Notes: generated from the sequence alone by a model not told the origin. A stretch of DNA of 13,695 nucleotides from CAZCZY01 sp964503525 (GCA_964503525.1 CAZCZY010000048.1:1-13695), one strand, 5' to 3'. Positions 1 through 6,325 are shown, numbered from the stretch's first letter. Program-made: numbers and translations.

Positions 1-36
1 ACAGGACTGCGCTCTAACCACCTGAGCTAAGCGCCC
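1..36 (-). tRNA. 5' part of a tRNA gene (anticodon begins GU)
   Basis: Read on the minus strand, positions 36 to 1 give an acceptor strand GGGCGCT, TA, a D-arm GCTC-AGGTGGTTA-GAGC, then an anticodon stem CAGTC and loop CTGT before the window ends. Bases 34 and 35 are G and T, so the anticodon is GUN: Asp (GUC), Asn (GUU) or His (GUG) are the candidates. The usual spacer tRNAs, Ile (GAU) and Ala (UGC), do not fit base 35. It lies about 300 nt downstream of the 16S gene on the same strand, so it is probably in the 16S-23S spacer of the operon. Confidence 0.85.
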
Positions 37-339
37 ACGCTTAAGCGAGCCTAGCAAGAGCAGGGGCGGCTTTCAATCATTGAGTTCGTCTAAAAAAATT
101 TGCGAACAGTTTTTGACAACTAAAACGTGACAGTAACGAGAGTAGGCGTCTATTCTCATTTTGTCGGTCGGTATACGCAGCACCGAACAACATATTAAAT
201 TTAACGTGGTGAAGCGCTCTTCCACGGAGGGTCTACCCTCATTGAAAGTTCGTGCGGGCTCGCATAGCGAGCTCGGTTGGAACTAACACGACGAATTGTA
301 TTGAATTGGCTTGCGCCTAATCAACACGGTTCTCCTAAG
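37..339 (-). other. 16S 3' flank / internal transcribed spacer
   Basis: This roughly 300-nt stretch between the tRNA and the 16S 3' end has no gene that I can support. It contains the downstream arm of the 16S processing stem (112-137) and two small hairpins: GAGGG-TCTA-CCCTC at 227-240 and GCTCGC-ATA-GCGAGC at 258-272. I see nothing else in it. Confidence 0.6.
112..137. repeat. Downstream arm of the 16S processing stem
   Basis: These 26 bases are the exact reverse complement of 3565-3590 on the other side of the 16S gene. In the minus-strand transcript the two arms form a perfect 26-bp helix enclosing the pre-16S RNA. That is the layout cut by RNase III in bacterial rRNA operons. Pairing stops at both ends of the 26 bp. 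Confidence 0.9.
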
Positions 340-383
340 AAAGGAGGTGATCCATCCGCACCTTCCGATACGGATACCTTGTT

Positions 384-624
384 CAAGGTTTTCCACTTGT
401 TTCCAAGTGGCTTGGACTATCTCATCATCCTTTGTTCGTTCCAAAATGGTACGAACAAGGAGCTTGCGTATAGTCTCTACGGAGTCTCCTTAAGAAATTG
501 TGAAATTTCATAAGGGGTTCCCTCGGGGTTACCGTGCTTCAAAGGCTTTGGCAGCCTCAGCGACGGATTCCCCGATATAGCAAGTTTTTTTGCAGCAATC
601 TCTCGCTGCAGTCGCAACAAGTTT
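384..624 (-). mobile_element. Group I intron S1498 in 16S, no ORF (241 nt)
   Basis: The 5' exon ends AAGTCGT (base 625, E. coli U1498) and the 3' exon starts AACAAGG (base 383). The guide inside the intron is CTTGTTGCGACT at 610-621. GCGACT pairs with the exon AGTCGT, with the diagnostic U.G wobble at the splice site (P1). CTTGTT pairs with the 3' exon AACAAG (P10). The intron ends in G. P3 is CUUGC (580-584)/GCAAG (463-467) and P7 is GACUA (471-475)/UAGUC (415-419) in the typical contexts AGAGACTA and GATAGTCC. P9 is a hairpin with a GAAA tetraloop (393-410). No reading frame looks like an endonuclease, so the intron must rely on another protein for mobility or be immobile. Confidence 0.93.
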
Positions 625-1023
625 ACGACTTAGCCCCGATCACCAGCCCCACCTTGAACGCAAATACATGCGCCTTCGAGTGTTGCTGGCTTTCTTGACT
701 TGACGGGCGGTGTGTACAAAACCCGAGAACGTATTCACCGTGGTATGGCTGACCCACGGTTACTAGCGATTCCGGCTTCATGAGGGCGAGTTGCAGCCCT
801 CAATTCGAACTGGGGTCGGCTTTGATGGGATTTGCTTCACCTTGCGGTTCTGCGTCCCTTTGTACCGACCATTGTATCACGCGTGTAGCCCAAGGCATCA
901 GAGGGCCATGCGGACTTGACGTCATCCCCACCTTCCTCCGACTATACGCCGGCAGTTCCCTGTGAGATTTCAACACAGGGCAGGGGTTGCGCTCGTTGCA
1001 GGACTTAACCTAACAGCTCACGC

Positions 1024-1054
<31 letters not shown>

Positions 1055-1169
1055 CTAGCACCCTCGAAGGAGCTCCTGTTTCCAGGAGCGTGCAGCTAGA
1101 TGTCAAGCCTTGGTAAGGTTCTTCGCTCAGTATCGAATTAAACCACGTGATCCACCGCTTGTGCGGGTT

Positions 1170-1208
<39 letters not shown>

Positions 1209-1310
1209 TCCCAGGCGAGGCACTTAACGCGTTAGCTTACGACACTGAGACTGTCGAAAGTCCCAATGTCTAGTGCCCATCGTTTACGGCGTGGACTACC
1301 GGGGTATCTA

Positions 1311-2325
1311 CATTGTGTTACATCTCTTGCGAGAAGACCGTTTGCCCCGGAGGCATTCAGTTCTCCATATCGCTATGGAGGTCGGACTATATCATTACCT
1401 CTCTATGTTCGAACTGGGGCAACAAATAAACATCTCTTGGTGACTCATATGATTGCACGAGTCGCTCAAGTAACTTCTGTTTCTCAATTTTCGGCCAAAA
1501 TCTTGATGTGTGCGTAATATGAACGCCCCTCAAGAAACCGACTCGTTGAGAAAACCTAATGATGTCTCGCTTGGTTTCTATTTTGATCTTGCCGTCTCCA
1601 GCCACATTGCGACTTTCAATGCCAAGTGCTTTGAGAAGCTCTTGATATTGCATTCGCAGATGCGGGTGAAAACACGCAAGATACACTCCGCGGATAAGCC
1701 ATTTAGTTCCGCCACGCGCCCCTTTGCGGCGCGCAACGTATAAAGATACTCCTCCGTCGCAGCTGAATGCTGCTCGCAGGAACTCTTCGGCGACGTTGTT
1801 TTGCAAAAGCTGTTGTACCGGTAGATGTGCCGCGGGAAAATCACCGGTGGCATATCGTAATGTTCTAAATGTGCCGAACTCGCCTGTCAGGAGTGTTCCT
1901 GACTCTTTAGAGTTGACTACGGCACGAGAGAACCCGTTGCTTGTGCTGATACGAACTCGAGATGCTGGTAGGTCAAAAACTTGCACCATGCATTCCCGAA
2001 AAATCGTAATGAGTCGCCATGACTTATTGCTGAAGTAAAACCGCCAGCTGCTCTTCCCTTTTGGAGAAAGACAACCGTCGGTATATAGAAGTCCAATTAA
2101 TGTTGCTTTACTTCGATTCATAGTGAGGTATTTGGCGTGTAGTCTCTGAGGGTTTTTGCTTAGCGTTGCGCCAAGCAAATCTTCCCTGCTGGTTGTCCGC
2201 ACTGACACATTATAACGCTTACGCGTAGTGTCAGATACTCGGATGTTCCAGCAAATAGCCAAATTTTTCGCTGTATTTTCACACAGCTTTTCGCTCCAAG
2301 ATTTCTCTTGGAGGGGACCAGATCG
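1311..2325 (-). mobile_element. Group I intron S788 in 16S, with homing endonuclease gene (1015 nt)
   Basis: The 5' exon ends CGGGAT (base 2326, E. coli U788), the 3' exon starts TAGATACC (base 1310), and the intron ends in G. Near the intron start, ATCTGGTCCC is the guide: GTCCC pairs with the exon GGGAT (U.G at the splice site, P1) and ATCTG with the 3' exon TAGAT (P10). P3 is UUUGGC (2258-2263)/GCCAAA (2131-2136). P7 is GACUA (2140-2144)/UAGUC (1385-1389), in CAGAGACTA and GATATAGTCC. P8 is ACCUCaCUAUG (2119-2129)/CAUAGaGAGGU (1397-1407), with one A.A mismatch. A hairpin CTCCATA-GCGA-TATGGAG follows as P9. The endonuclease gene fills loop L8. Confidence 0.95.
1387..2121 (-). CDS. LAGLIDADG homing endonuclease inside the S788 intron
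   Basis: The predicted protein has 244 residues and two LAGLIDADG motifs: LIGLLYTDG at residues 8-16 and EFLRAAFSCDGG at 113-124. The expected catalytic acids are D15 and D122. Two motifs in one chain indicate a monomeric enzyme with pseudo-twofold symmetry. The family cuts intronless alleles so that repair copies the intron in, and some members also act as maturases. The frame is open 234 nt further upstream, through the intron core and into the 5' exon. I chose the ATG at 2121 because the first motif starts seven residues later and because this ATG lies in the P8 stem, so the gene sits within L8. The stop TAG (1387-1389) is part of P7. No Shine-Dalgarno sequence is visible. The Lys/Arg-rich body fits DNA binding. 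The reading frame and both motifs are intact. Confidence 0.93.
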   Translation of the reverse strand: MNRSKATLIGLLYTDGCLSPKGKSSWRFYFSNKSWRLITIFRECMVQVFDLPASRVRISTSNGFSRAVVNSKESGTLLTGEFGTFRTLRYATGDFPAAHLPVQQLLQNNVAEEFLRAAFSCDGGVSLYVARRKGARGGTKWLIRGVYLACFHPHLRMQYQELLKALGIESRNVAGDGKIKIETKRDIIRFSQRVGFLRGVHITHTSRFWPKIEKQKLLERLVQSYESPRDVYLLPQFEHREVMI

Positions 2326-2763
2326 ATCCCGTTTGCTCCCCACGCTTTCGTCCACTGGGTGTCAGGTGTTGTCTAGTAGACTGCCTTCGCATTTGGTGTT
2401 CTTCCCGATCTTAACGCATTTCACTGCTACACCGGGAGTTCCATCTACCTCTCCAACCCTCTAGCTTTGCAGTCTCGAACCCGGATTCACGGTTGAGCCG
2501 TGAGATTTCAGGTTCGACTTACATAGCCACTTGCGGACGCTCTACGCCCAATGATTCCGGAAAACGCTCGAGGTCTCTGTATTACCGCTGCTGCTGGCAC
2601 AGAGTTAGCAACCTCTTATTCCTGGGGTACAATCAGATCTTTTTCCCCCAGAAAAGCGGTTTACACTCCGAAGAGCTTCATCCCGCACGCGGCGTCGCGT
2701 CGTCAGACTTTCGTCCATTGCGAACGATTCCCAACTGCTGCCTCCCGTAGGAGTGGTCTCCGT

Positions 2764-3060
2764 CATTCTGTACTCCGCAATTACTTGCGGTGTCAGACTA
2801 TACCTTCACCCTGCACTGCAGGGGTCAGCATGTTAGCCACCATCCGTGATGGTGACTCCAGTCCTTTCGGACTAAGTCGTTACGGGGTCAAATAGTTCTA
2901 GATTTTTCTTAAGAACTATCGACTTCCCACGGTATTGACCTTTGCTCTTTATTCATATGCCTTGTGCATAGCACACCGCACATTAAAAAAAGATTAAATA
3001 GGCATCCACCGTTATGAGCTGAATTTTACTTGGAGATTACTCTCCAAGGAGACCGGATTG
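2764..3060 (-). mobile_element. Group I intron S328 in 16S, no ORF (297 nt)
   Basis: The 5' exon ends ACTGAGAT (base 3061, aligned to E. coli 328) and the 3' exon starts ACGGAGACC (base 2763). Near the intron start, TCCGGTCTC is the guide: GTCTC pairs with the exon GAGAT (P1, U.G wobble) and TCCG with the 3' exon CGGA (P10). The intron ends in G. P3 is UCAGC (3018-3022)/GCUGA (2825-2829), P8 is the hairpin at 2809-2823, the 3' strand of P7 is UAGUC (2796-2800), and P9 is CCGCAA-GUAA-UUGCGG (2775-2790). I could not assign the 5' strand of P7 with confidence. A CACCATC/GATGGTG hairpin just before P3' recalls the P7.1/P7.2 extension of subgroup IA. Splicing joins GGTCT and AGACC, restoring the helix 12 stem. 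It has no ORF. Confidence 0.87.
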
Positions 3061-3564
3061 ATCTCAGTAGACCTGTGGCCGAACATCCTCTCGGACCGGC
3101 TACCCGTCATAGCCTTGGTGGGCTTTTACCCCGCCAACTAGCTGATAGGACGCAGGCTCCTCTCGAAGCGCCCGAAGGCTTTAATTGCACAACCGAAGTT
3201 GTGCAGTCACATCCGGTATTAGACCCGCTTTCGCAGGCTTATCCCGAACTTCAAGGCAGATTACCAACGTGTTACTCACCCGTTTGCCACTAGCGAGTAG
3301 TTCCCTACATCCGTAGGGCTCGCCCGTTCGACTTGCATGTTTTAGGCACGCCGCCAGCGTTATTCCTGAGCTAGGATCAAACTCTCAAAAATAGAATTTG
3401 TTCTGCTCAAAAGACTTGTGATTTTGTCACGAACTAAATCGTTCCGTCCGAGTCGAGCTCGGGCGGCAAAACCATAGTTTCTCTTCTCGAGAATCAAAAA
3501 CTCGAGAAATTGACGCTTACTTATAGATCTTGTTGACGGGCATAAAGCCCGCACACAAGATCAT

Positions 3565-3590
3565 GTTACTGTCACGTTTTAGTTGTCAAA
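3565..3590. repeat. Upstream arm of the 16S processing stem
   Basis: This is the exact 26-base partner of 112-137. It lies about 170 nt upstream of the mature 16S 5' end. The enclosed precursor is about 3.4 kb because of the three introns. Confidence 0.9.
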
Positions 3591-3760
3591 GACCATGGTC
3601 TCTCTAATCGAGACCGTGCCGTGCGGCACAACCGGAGTGTTCAGTTGAGTGCTAATTCTTGCTTTTGAAAGCGCCATTAGCCCGTGCTCGATGGGTCTCT
3701 TGATGTGCCGGAGTAATCTGCCGTATGGCTATCAAGACCCACGTTCGTCACGTGAGGAGT

Positions 3761-3789
3761 AATGTAGTTTATGCGCTGTTGCGCGTCAA
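3761..3789 (-). promoter_or_regulatory. Probable rRNA operon promoter
   Basis: On the minus strand, -35 TTGACG (3784-3789) and -10 TACATT (3761-3766) are separated by exactly 17 bases. Transcription would start near 3754, about 165 nt before the processing stem. It is the best sigma-70-type match between the Cys-rich gene and the 16S. No terminator is visible after the upstream gene, so read-through is possible. Confidence 0.55.
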
Positions 3790-3817
3790 GTACGCGCATC
3801 CCGAATCTTTCCAGGTG

Positions 3818-4426
3818 TTAGTCACACGACCACGGCGCATTGCCGCCGCCAGTATTTATGTGACAATCCTTGTAAAAAAGTCCCCTACAAGCTCCATAGC
3901 CCACATTATATGCGTAGGTTGTTACATTTGTTGTGATCGCACAAATTCCGATATCACCTGATTTTCCACCAGGAGCCCTGAGATCACTTAAAGGTGGTGG
4001 TGGCCCTCCGCCCCCGGTGCATTTCCATGGTGGGCTTCCCGGTAGATACTCACAGTTTCCGTAAAAGCGATTGTAACTATTTCCTCCGCAAGCATTTTGA
4101 TCTGCGGCCGGTCCATACAGCGTATCATTTGTTGTGCGCGAACAGAGCTTGACGGACGTGCTTTGATTTTTTTCACAGCGTACGTCTCCGATTTTCGAAG
4201 GGAGCGGACAGAAATAGGTCCAATTGGGATATTGTTGCTTGCAGGCAGACTTTGTACGGACACCCTTAAAGTCGTTATTTGCACCTGCGTAGCAATTTCC
4301 GATTGGCTCACTTGTTATTCGTCCTCGTGCAGCAGTTCCGGCATCGGTATTCGAAAAGACAAAAAGCAATAATCCCCCCGCTGCTATTGCTCCTATTATT
4401 GCTAGCCAACCAAGCCACCTTTTCAT
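3818..4426 (-). CDS. Membrane-anchored or secreted protein with three four-cysteine modules
   Basis: The product has 202 residues. Residues 3-25 are a hydrophobic segment after KR, so it is a signal anchor or uncleaved signal peptide with the rest outside the cell. The remainder is a threefold repeat with cysteines at 45/62/73/84, 95/113/125/136 and 162/180/188/201. The spacings are C-x16-C-x10-C-x10-C, C-x17-C-x11-C-x10-C and C-x17-C-x7-C-x12-C. Repeats 2 and 3 share CxxTTN near the first Cys and PWxC at the last. All 12 cysteines belong to the repeats, which suggests two disulfides per module. A Gly/Pro linker (137-145) separates modules 2 and 3. I do not recognise the family. It faces a thioredoxin-reductase-like gene across a short divergent gap, so a link to disulfide chemistry is possible but unproven. 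Confidence 0.8.
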   Translation of the reverse strand: MKRWLGWLAIIGAIAAGGLLLFVFSNTDAGTAARGRITSEPIGNCYAGANNDFKGVRTKSACKQQYPNWTYFCPLPSKIGDVRCEKNQSTSVKLCSRTTNDTLYGPAADQNACGGNSYNRFYGNCEYLPGSPPWKCTGGGGPPPPLSDLRAPGGKSGDIGICAITTNVTTYAYNVGYGACRGLFYKDCHINTGGGNAPWSCD

Positions 4427-4433
4427 GACTGAT

Positions 4434-4442
4434 ATTCTACCA
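4434..4442 (-). promoter_or_regulatory. Extended -10 promoter for the Cys-rich gene
   Basis: On the minus strand TGG-TAGAAT is an extended -10 element. Its last base is only 7 nt before the ATG at 4426, so the transcript would start at or next to the start codon and be leaderless. There is no room for a Shine-Dalgarno sequence and no good -35. Confidence 0.45.
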
Positions 4443-4460
4443 CTGAGTGCGTCGGGAGTG

Positions 4461-4466
4461 TACTAT
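4461..4466 (+). promoter_or_regulatory. Possible -10 box for the flavoprotein gene
   Basis: TACTAT lies 7 nt before the ATG at 4474 and matches four of six consensus bases. If it is used, this gene would also be leaderless, mirroring its divergent neighbour. The -35 region is not convincing. Confidence 0.3.
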
Positions 4467-4473
4467 ACGAACA

Positions 4474-5454
4474 ATGTCAAAGGTGTCTCGCGCGCCCAGA
4501 GCGCTCAAAGTTTTAGATTCTGTAGTTGTTGGAACCGGTCCGGCCGGCTTAACGGCGTCCTTGTATCTGGCTCGTGGCGACCTTTCTGTGGTTGCTTTTA
4601 AAGATAAAGAGGGCAGCAACTTACTCAAAGTGCCACGCATCGCCAACTTGTATGGATTTCCTGGTGGGATTAGCGGACCAGAACTAATCCAACTGGGCGA
4701 ACGCCACGCCAAAAAATATGGCGCCCAATTACTCAGCGAAGAAGTCTTGAGTTGTAAAGATTGTTCGCTCATGGGACCAGCTGAGCAAAAGAAATATAAG
4801 GGTGCAAAGTTCTTGGTTAAAACTCAGAAGGCGTTATATCCCACGCGGACAGTCGTGATCGCAAGCGGCATGCAAATCCGGTCGGGTGGGATAGAAAATG
4901 AGTTCAAATATTTTGGTAAAGGCGTGGCAGTGTGCGTGGCATGCGATGGTCCATTTTTCAAAAAGAAAAAAGTTATGGTGGTGGGTGCGGGAAATCTTGC
5001 TGCCAACGAAGCGCTTGAGTTGACACCGTTTACAAAAGACATTGTCATCAACACACATGGTGCCAATATTAAAATGGATGCGGGTTTGCGAACACAACTT
5101 AAGAAACAAAAGATTTCTATCATCAACAAAAAAATTGCCGCCGTACTTGGCAGCAAGTGGCTCGAGTGGGTGGAATATATGGACGGCTCGCGTGAAAAAG
5201 TAGAGGGAGTGTTTTTGGCGATGGGTACGGCGTCGGCGATTGACTTTGCACGGTCGCTTGGGCTGGAGATGGCGGGCAATTCTATCCAAACAAATCAACA
5301 GGGACGAACCAACGTCCCCAACGTTTGGGCTGCCGGCGATGTCACGGGCCCGCCGCGTCAAGTCGGTAAGTCCATTGGAGATGGCGTGCGTGCGGCGATC
5401 AATATCATCGAGACGATTCGGGGCGGGGCGTACGTCGATCACCGCGAGGACTAA
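4474..5454 (+). CDS. Thioredoxin-reductase-like FAD disulfide oxidoreductase
   Basis: The protein has 326 residues from the ATG at 4474, close to the 316-320 of bacterial thioredoxin reductases. A GTG at 4447 would add nine residues, but ATG places VVVGTGPAG, the FAD dinucleotide fold, near the N-terminus as expected. The redox centre is CVAC at residues 154-157, followed by DG as in the family. A second dinucleotide fold, VVGAGNLA, is at 169-176, and the C-terminal FAD motif WAAGDV is at 285-290, followed by RQVGKSIGDG. The usual HRRxxxR motif that binds the NADPH 2'-phosphate is replaced by NTHGANIKMDAG (193-204), with neither arginine. The electron donor may therefore be NADH or something else. 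It would reduce thioredoxin or a related CxxC protein. No thioredoxin gene is in the window. Confidence 0.9.
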   Translation: MSKVSRAPRALKVLDSVVVGTGPAGLTASLYLARGDLSVVAFKDKEGSNLLKVPRIANLYGFPGGISGPELIQLGERHAKKYGAQLLSEEVLSCKDCSLMGPAEQKKYKGAKFLVKTQKALYPTRTVVIASGMQIRSGGIENEFKYFGKGVAVCVACDGPFFKKKKVMVVGAGNLAANEALELTPFTKDIVINTHGANIKMDAGLRTQLKKQKISIINKKIAAVLGSKWLEWVEYMDGSREKVEGVFLAMGTASAIDFARSLGLEMAGNSIQTNQQGRTNVPNVWAAGDVTGPPRQVGKSIGDGVRAAINIIETIRGGAYVDHRED

Positions 5455-5456
5455 CA

Positions 5457-5492
5457 ACGCGGGTGAGGATTGTCGTACGCGGGCGAGGATTG
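5457..5492 (+). repeat. Two 16-bp direct repeats overlapping a -35 box
   Basis: ACGCGGGTGAGGATTG (5457-5472) and ACGCGGGCGAGGATTG (5477-5492) differ at one base and are offset by 20 bp, about two turns of DNA. The second copy runs into the -35 TTGACA of the next promoter. This layout suits a regulator binding to one face of the DNA, but a chance tandem duplication just after the stop codon cannot be excluded. Confidence 0.6.
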
Positions 5493-5518
5493 ACAAAGTG
5501 CAAAAATTCTGCTACAAA
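5490..5518 (+). promoter_or_regulatory. Promoter upstream of the vWA gene
   Basis: -35 TTGACA (5490-5495, perfect) and -10 TACAAA (5513-5518) are separated by 17 bp, giving a start near 5525. The transcript would begin just before the hairpin at 5528-5545. A second weaker -10, TATAAA (5593-5598), lies nearer the gene. Confidence 0.6.
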
Positions 5519-5527
5519 GTCCTGTTC

Positions 5528-5545
5528 GTCTAACGCTTGTTAGAC
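5528..5545 (+). promoter_or_regulatory. Dyad at the predicted transcription start
   Basis: GTCTAAC-GCTT-GTTAGAC is a perfect 7-bp inverted repeat with a 4-base loop. It begins about 3 nt after the predicted start. It could be an operator or a 5' stabilising hairpin. With no T-run after it, it is not a terminator for the preceding flavoprotein gene. Confidence 0.45.
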
Positions 5546-5633
5546 AACATTGTGACGGTGCATAGTTTTGCAACGCTCATAGATCGTACTTTTATAAACG
5601 GCGTTACACAGTCGTGGCCAGAAAAACTGTGGC

Positions 5634-5640
5634 AAGGAGG
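5634..5640 (+). promoter_or_regulatory. Perfect Shine-Dalgarno sequence
   Basis: AAGGAGG lies 4 nt before ATG 5645 and is fully complementary to the 16S 3' end in this window (CCTCCTT). It fixes the start of the vWA gene at 5645 rather than the upstream TTG at 5537. It is the only strong ribosome binding site that I see in the window. Confidence 0.85.
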
Positions 5641-5644
5641 CCGC

Positions 5645-6277
5645 ATGAACAACAACCTGTCGATCTCGACGCTCGTGTTTTTTGTGATGGATTGCTCGAC
5701 GAGTATGCGACGATTTGGCGACGAACCGCGTGATGCGCTCAATCGCATGTTGCGAGATGTGCGCGGGGCCCCGGGAGCGTTGGCGACCAGCCTCGTGGTG
5801 TGCGGTTTCAACCGCAAAGCACACACTCTCGTCAGCGGCCCGGTTGCCAACATCCTTTCGATCCATACATTGCCATTGGATGCCGGCACGCGATTGTTCG
5901 GCACGGTGGCCGACGTGTTGCACGAGGCATTGGTGTTTGTCGAGCATGAGCACCAACATGGTAACCGACCCAATGTATTTATCGCGGTGGTAACGGACGG
6001 CGAGGACAATCTCTCGGGTGGCGAGCTTGGACATGTGCAGCATTTGTCTGCGCAGGCACGTCGCGAGGGGTTTCATCTCGAGGTCTATGGCCTCGGAGTC
6101 AACGGCAAGTACTTGGCCGAACTCATGGGCTTCTCGGTCGAGAATTCCGTTAACCTGGATGCCTCTGCGGCCTCGGTCTCGTCTTCCATGCACACGGCCA
6201 CCGGCCACACTACCAAGATCATGCGCCTGGGCGAAATCGTCGCCGAGCGTGATCGCATGAACAAAAAGGCGAACTGA
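5645..6277 (+). CDS. von Willebrand factor A (vWA) domain protein
   Basis: The 210-residue protein is essentially one vWA domain with a complete metal-ion-dependent adhesion site: D16-x-S18-x-S20 in FFVMDCSTSM, T82 in AGTRL, and D118 in VVTDGED. No signal peptide or membrane segment is present, so it is cytoplasmic. Such domains bind protein partners through a bound metal ion, often in complexes with AAA+ ATPases or in tellurite/stress (TerY-type) systems. No such partner is encoded here. The gene is monocistronic, with its own promoter and terminator. The last 25 residues are charged and predicted helical. Its coding sequence looks more GC-rich than the flanking flavoprotein gene, and its strong Shine-Dalgarno sequence is unlike its neighbours. 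Both could mean acquisition, but that is inference. The specific function is unknown. Confidence 0.88.
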   Translation: MNNNLSISTLVFFVMDCSTSMRRFGDEPRDALNRMLRDVRGAPGALATSLVVCGFNRKAHTLVSGPVANILSIHTLPLDAGTRLFGTVADVLHEALVFVEHEHQHGNRPNVFIAVVTDGEDNLSGGELGHVQHLSAQARREGFHLEVYGLGVNGKYLAELMGFSVENSVNLDASAASVSSSMHTATGHTTKIMRLGEIVAERDRMNKKAN

Positions 6278-6325
6278 GGCGTGCCACATCGTTGAAGTGC
6301 CCCTCACGCTTCGTCTCGTATCTCA

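Larger units (their letters stand above)
3393..3817 (-). other. rRNA operon leader and upstream region
   Basis: This 425-nt gap has no supported gene. In the direction of transcription it holds the promoter (3761-3789), then hairpins GTGCCG-TG-CGGCAC (3616-3629) and GGTCTC/GAGACC (3597-3615), the upstream arm of the processing stem (3565-3590), a CGGGC/GCCCG hairpin near 3539-3552, and a CTCGAG/CTCGAG hairpin near 3486-3506. The paired hairpins before the processing stem occupy the place where antitermination signals often lie, but I see no clear boxA. Confidence 0.55.

Noticed and set aside
2122..2355. N-terminal extension of the homing endonuclease frame into the intron core and 5' exon
   Set aside because: It would translate P1-P7 and 16S exon sequence. 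The LAGLIDADG motif starts just after the ATG at 2121, which lies at the border of L8, so the longer frame is probably a chance opening.
3511..3560. TATAAG as a second rRNA promoter in the leader
   Set aside because: The -10-like box has no -35 at a proper distance and lies inside the processing stem region, so the support is too weak.
3647..3655. GAGTGCTAA, half of a CIRCE (HrcA) operator, in the rRNA leader
   Set aside because: The partner half TTAGCACTC at a 9-base distance is absent, so only half a site exists.
3818..4372. Overlapping ORFs of 91-107 codons around the Cys-rich gene
   Set aside because: The 202-codon frame shows a signal anchor and a regular 12-cysteine repeat, which the other frames do not.
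4834..5496. 220-codon ORF on the minus strand opposite the flavoprotein gene
   Set aside because: Shadow of a gene with clear FAD and CxxC motifs. No ribosome binding site or recognisable domain.
5540..6307. 255-codon ORF on the minus strand opposite the vWA gene
   Set aside because: It is antisense to a gene with a complete MIDAS, Shine-Dalgarno sequence and terminator. Its translation is rich in His/Arg/Cys and resembles no family, typical of a shadow frame in GC-rich DNA.
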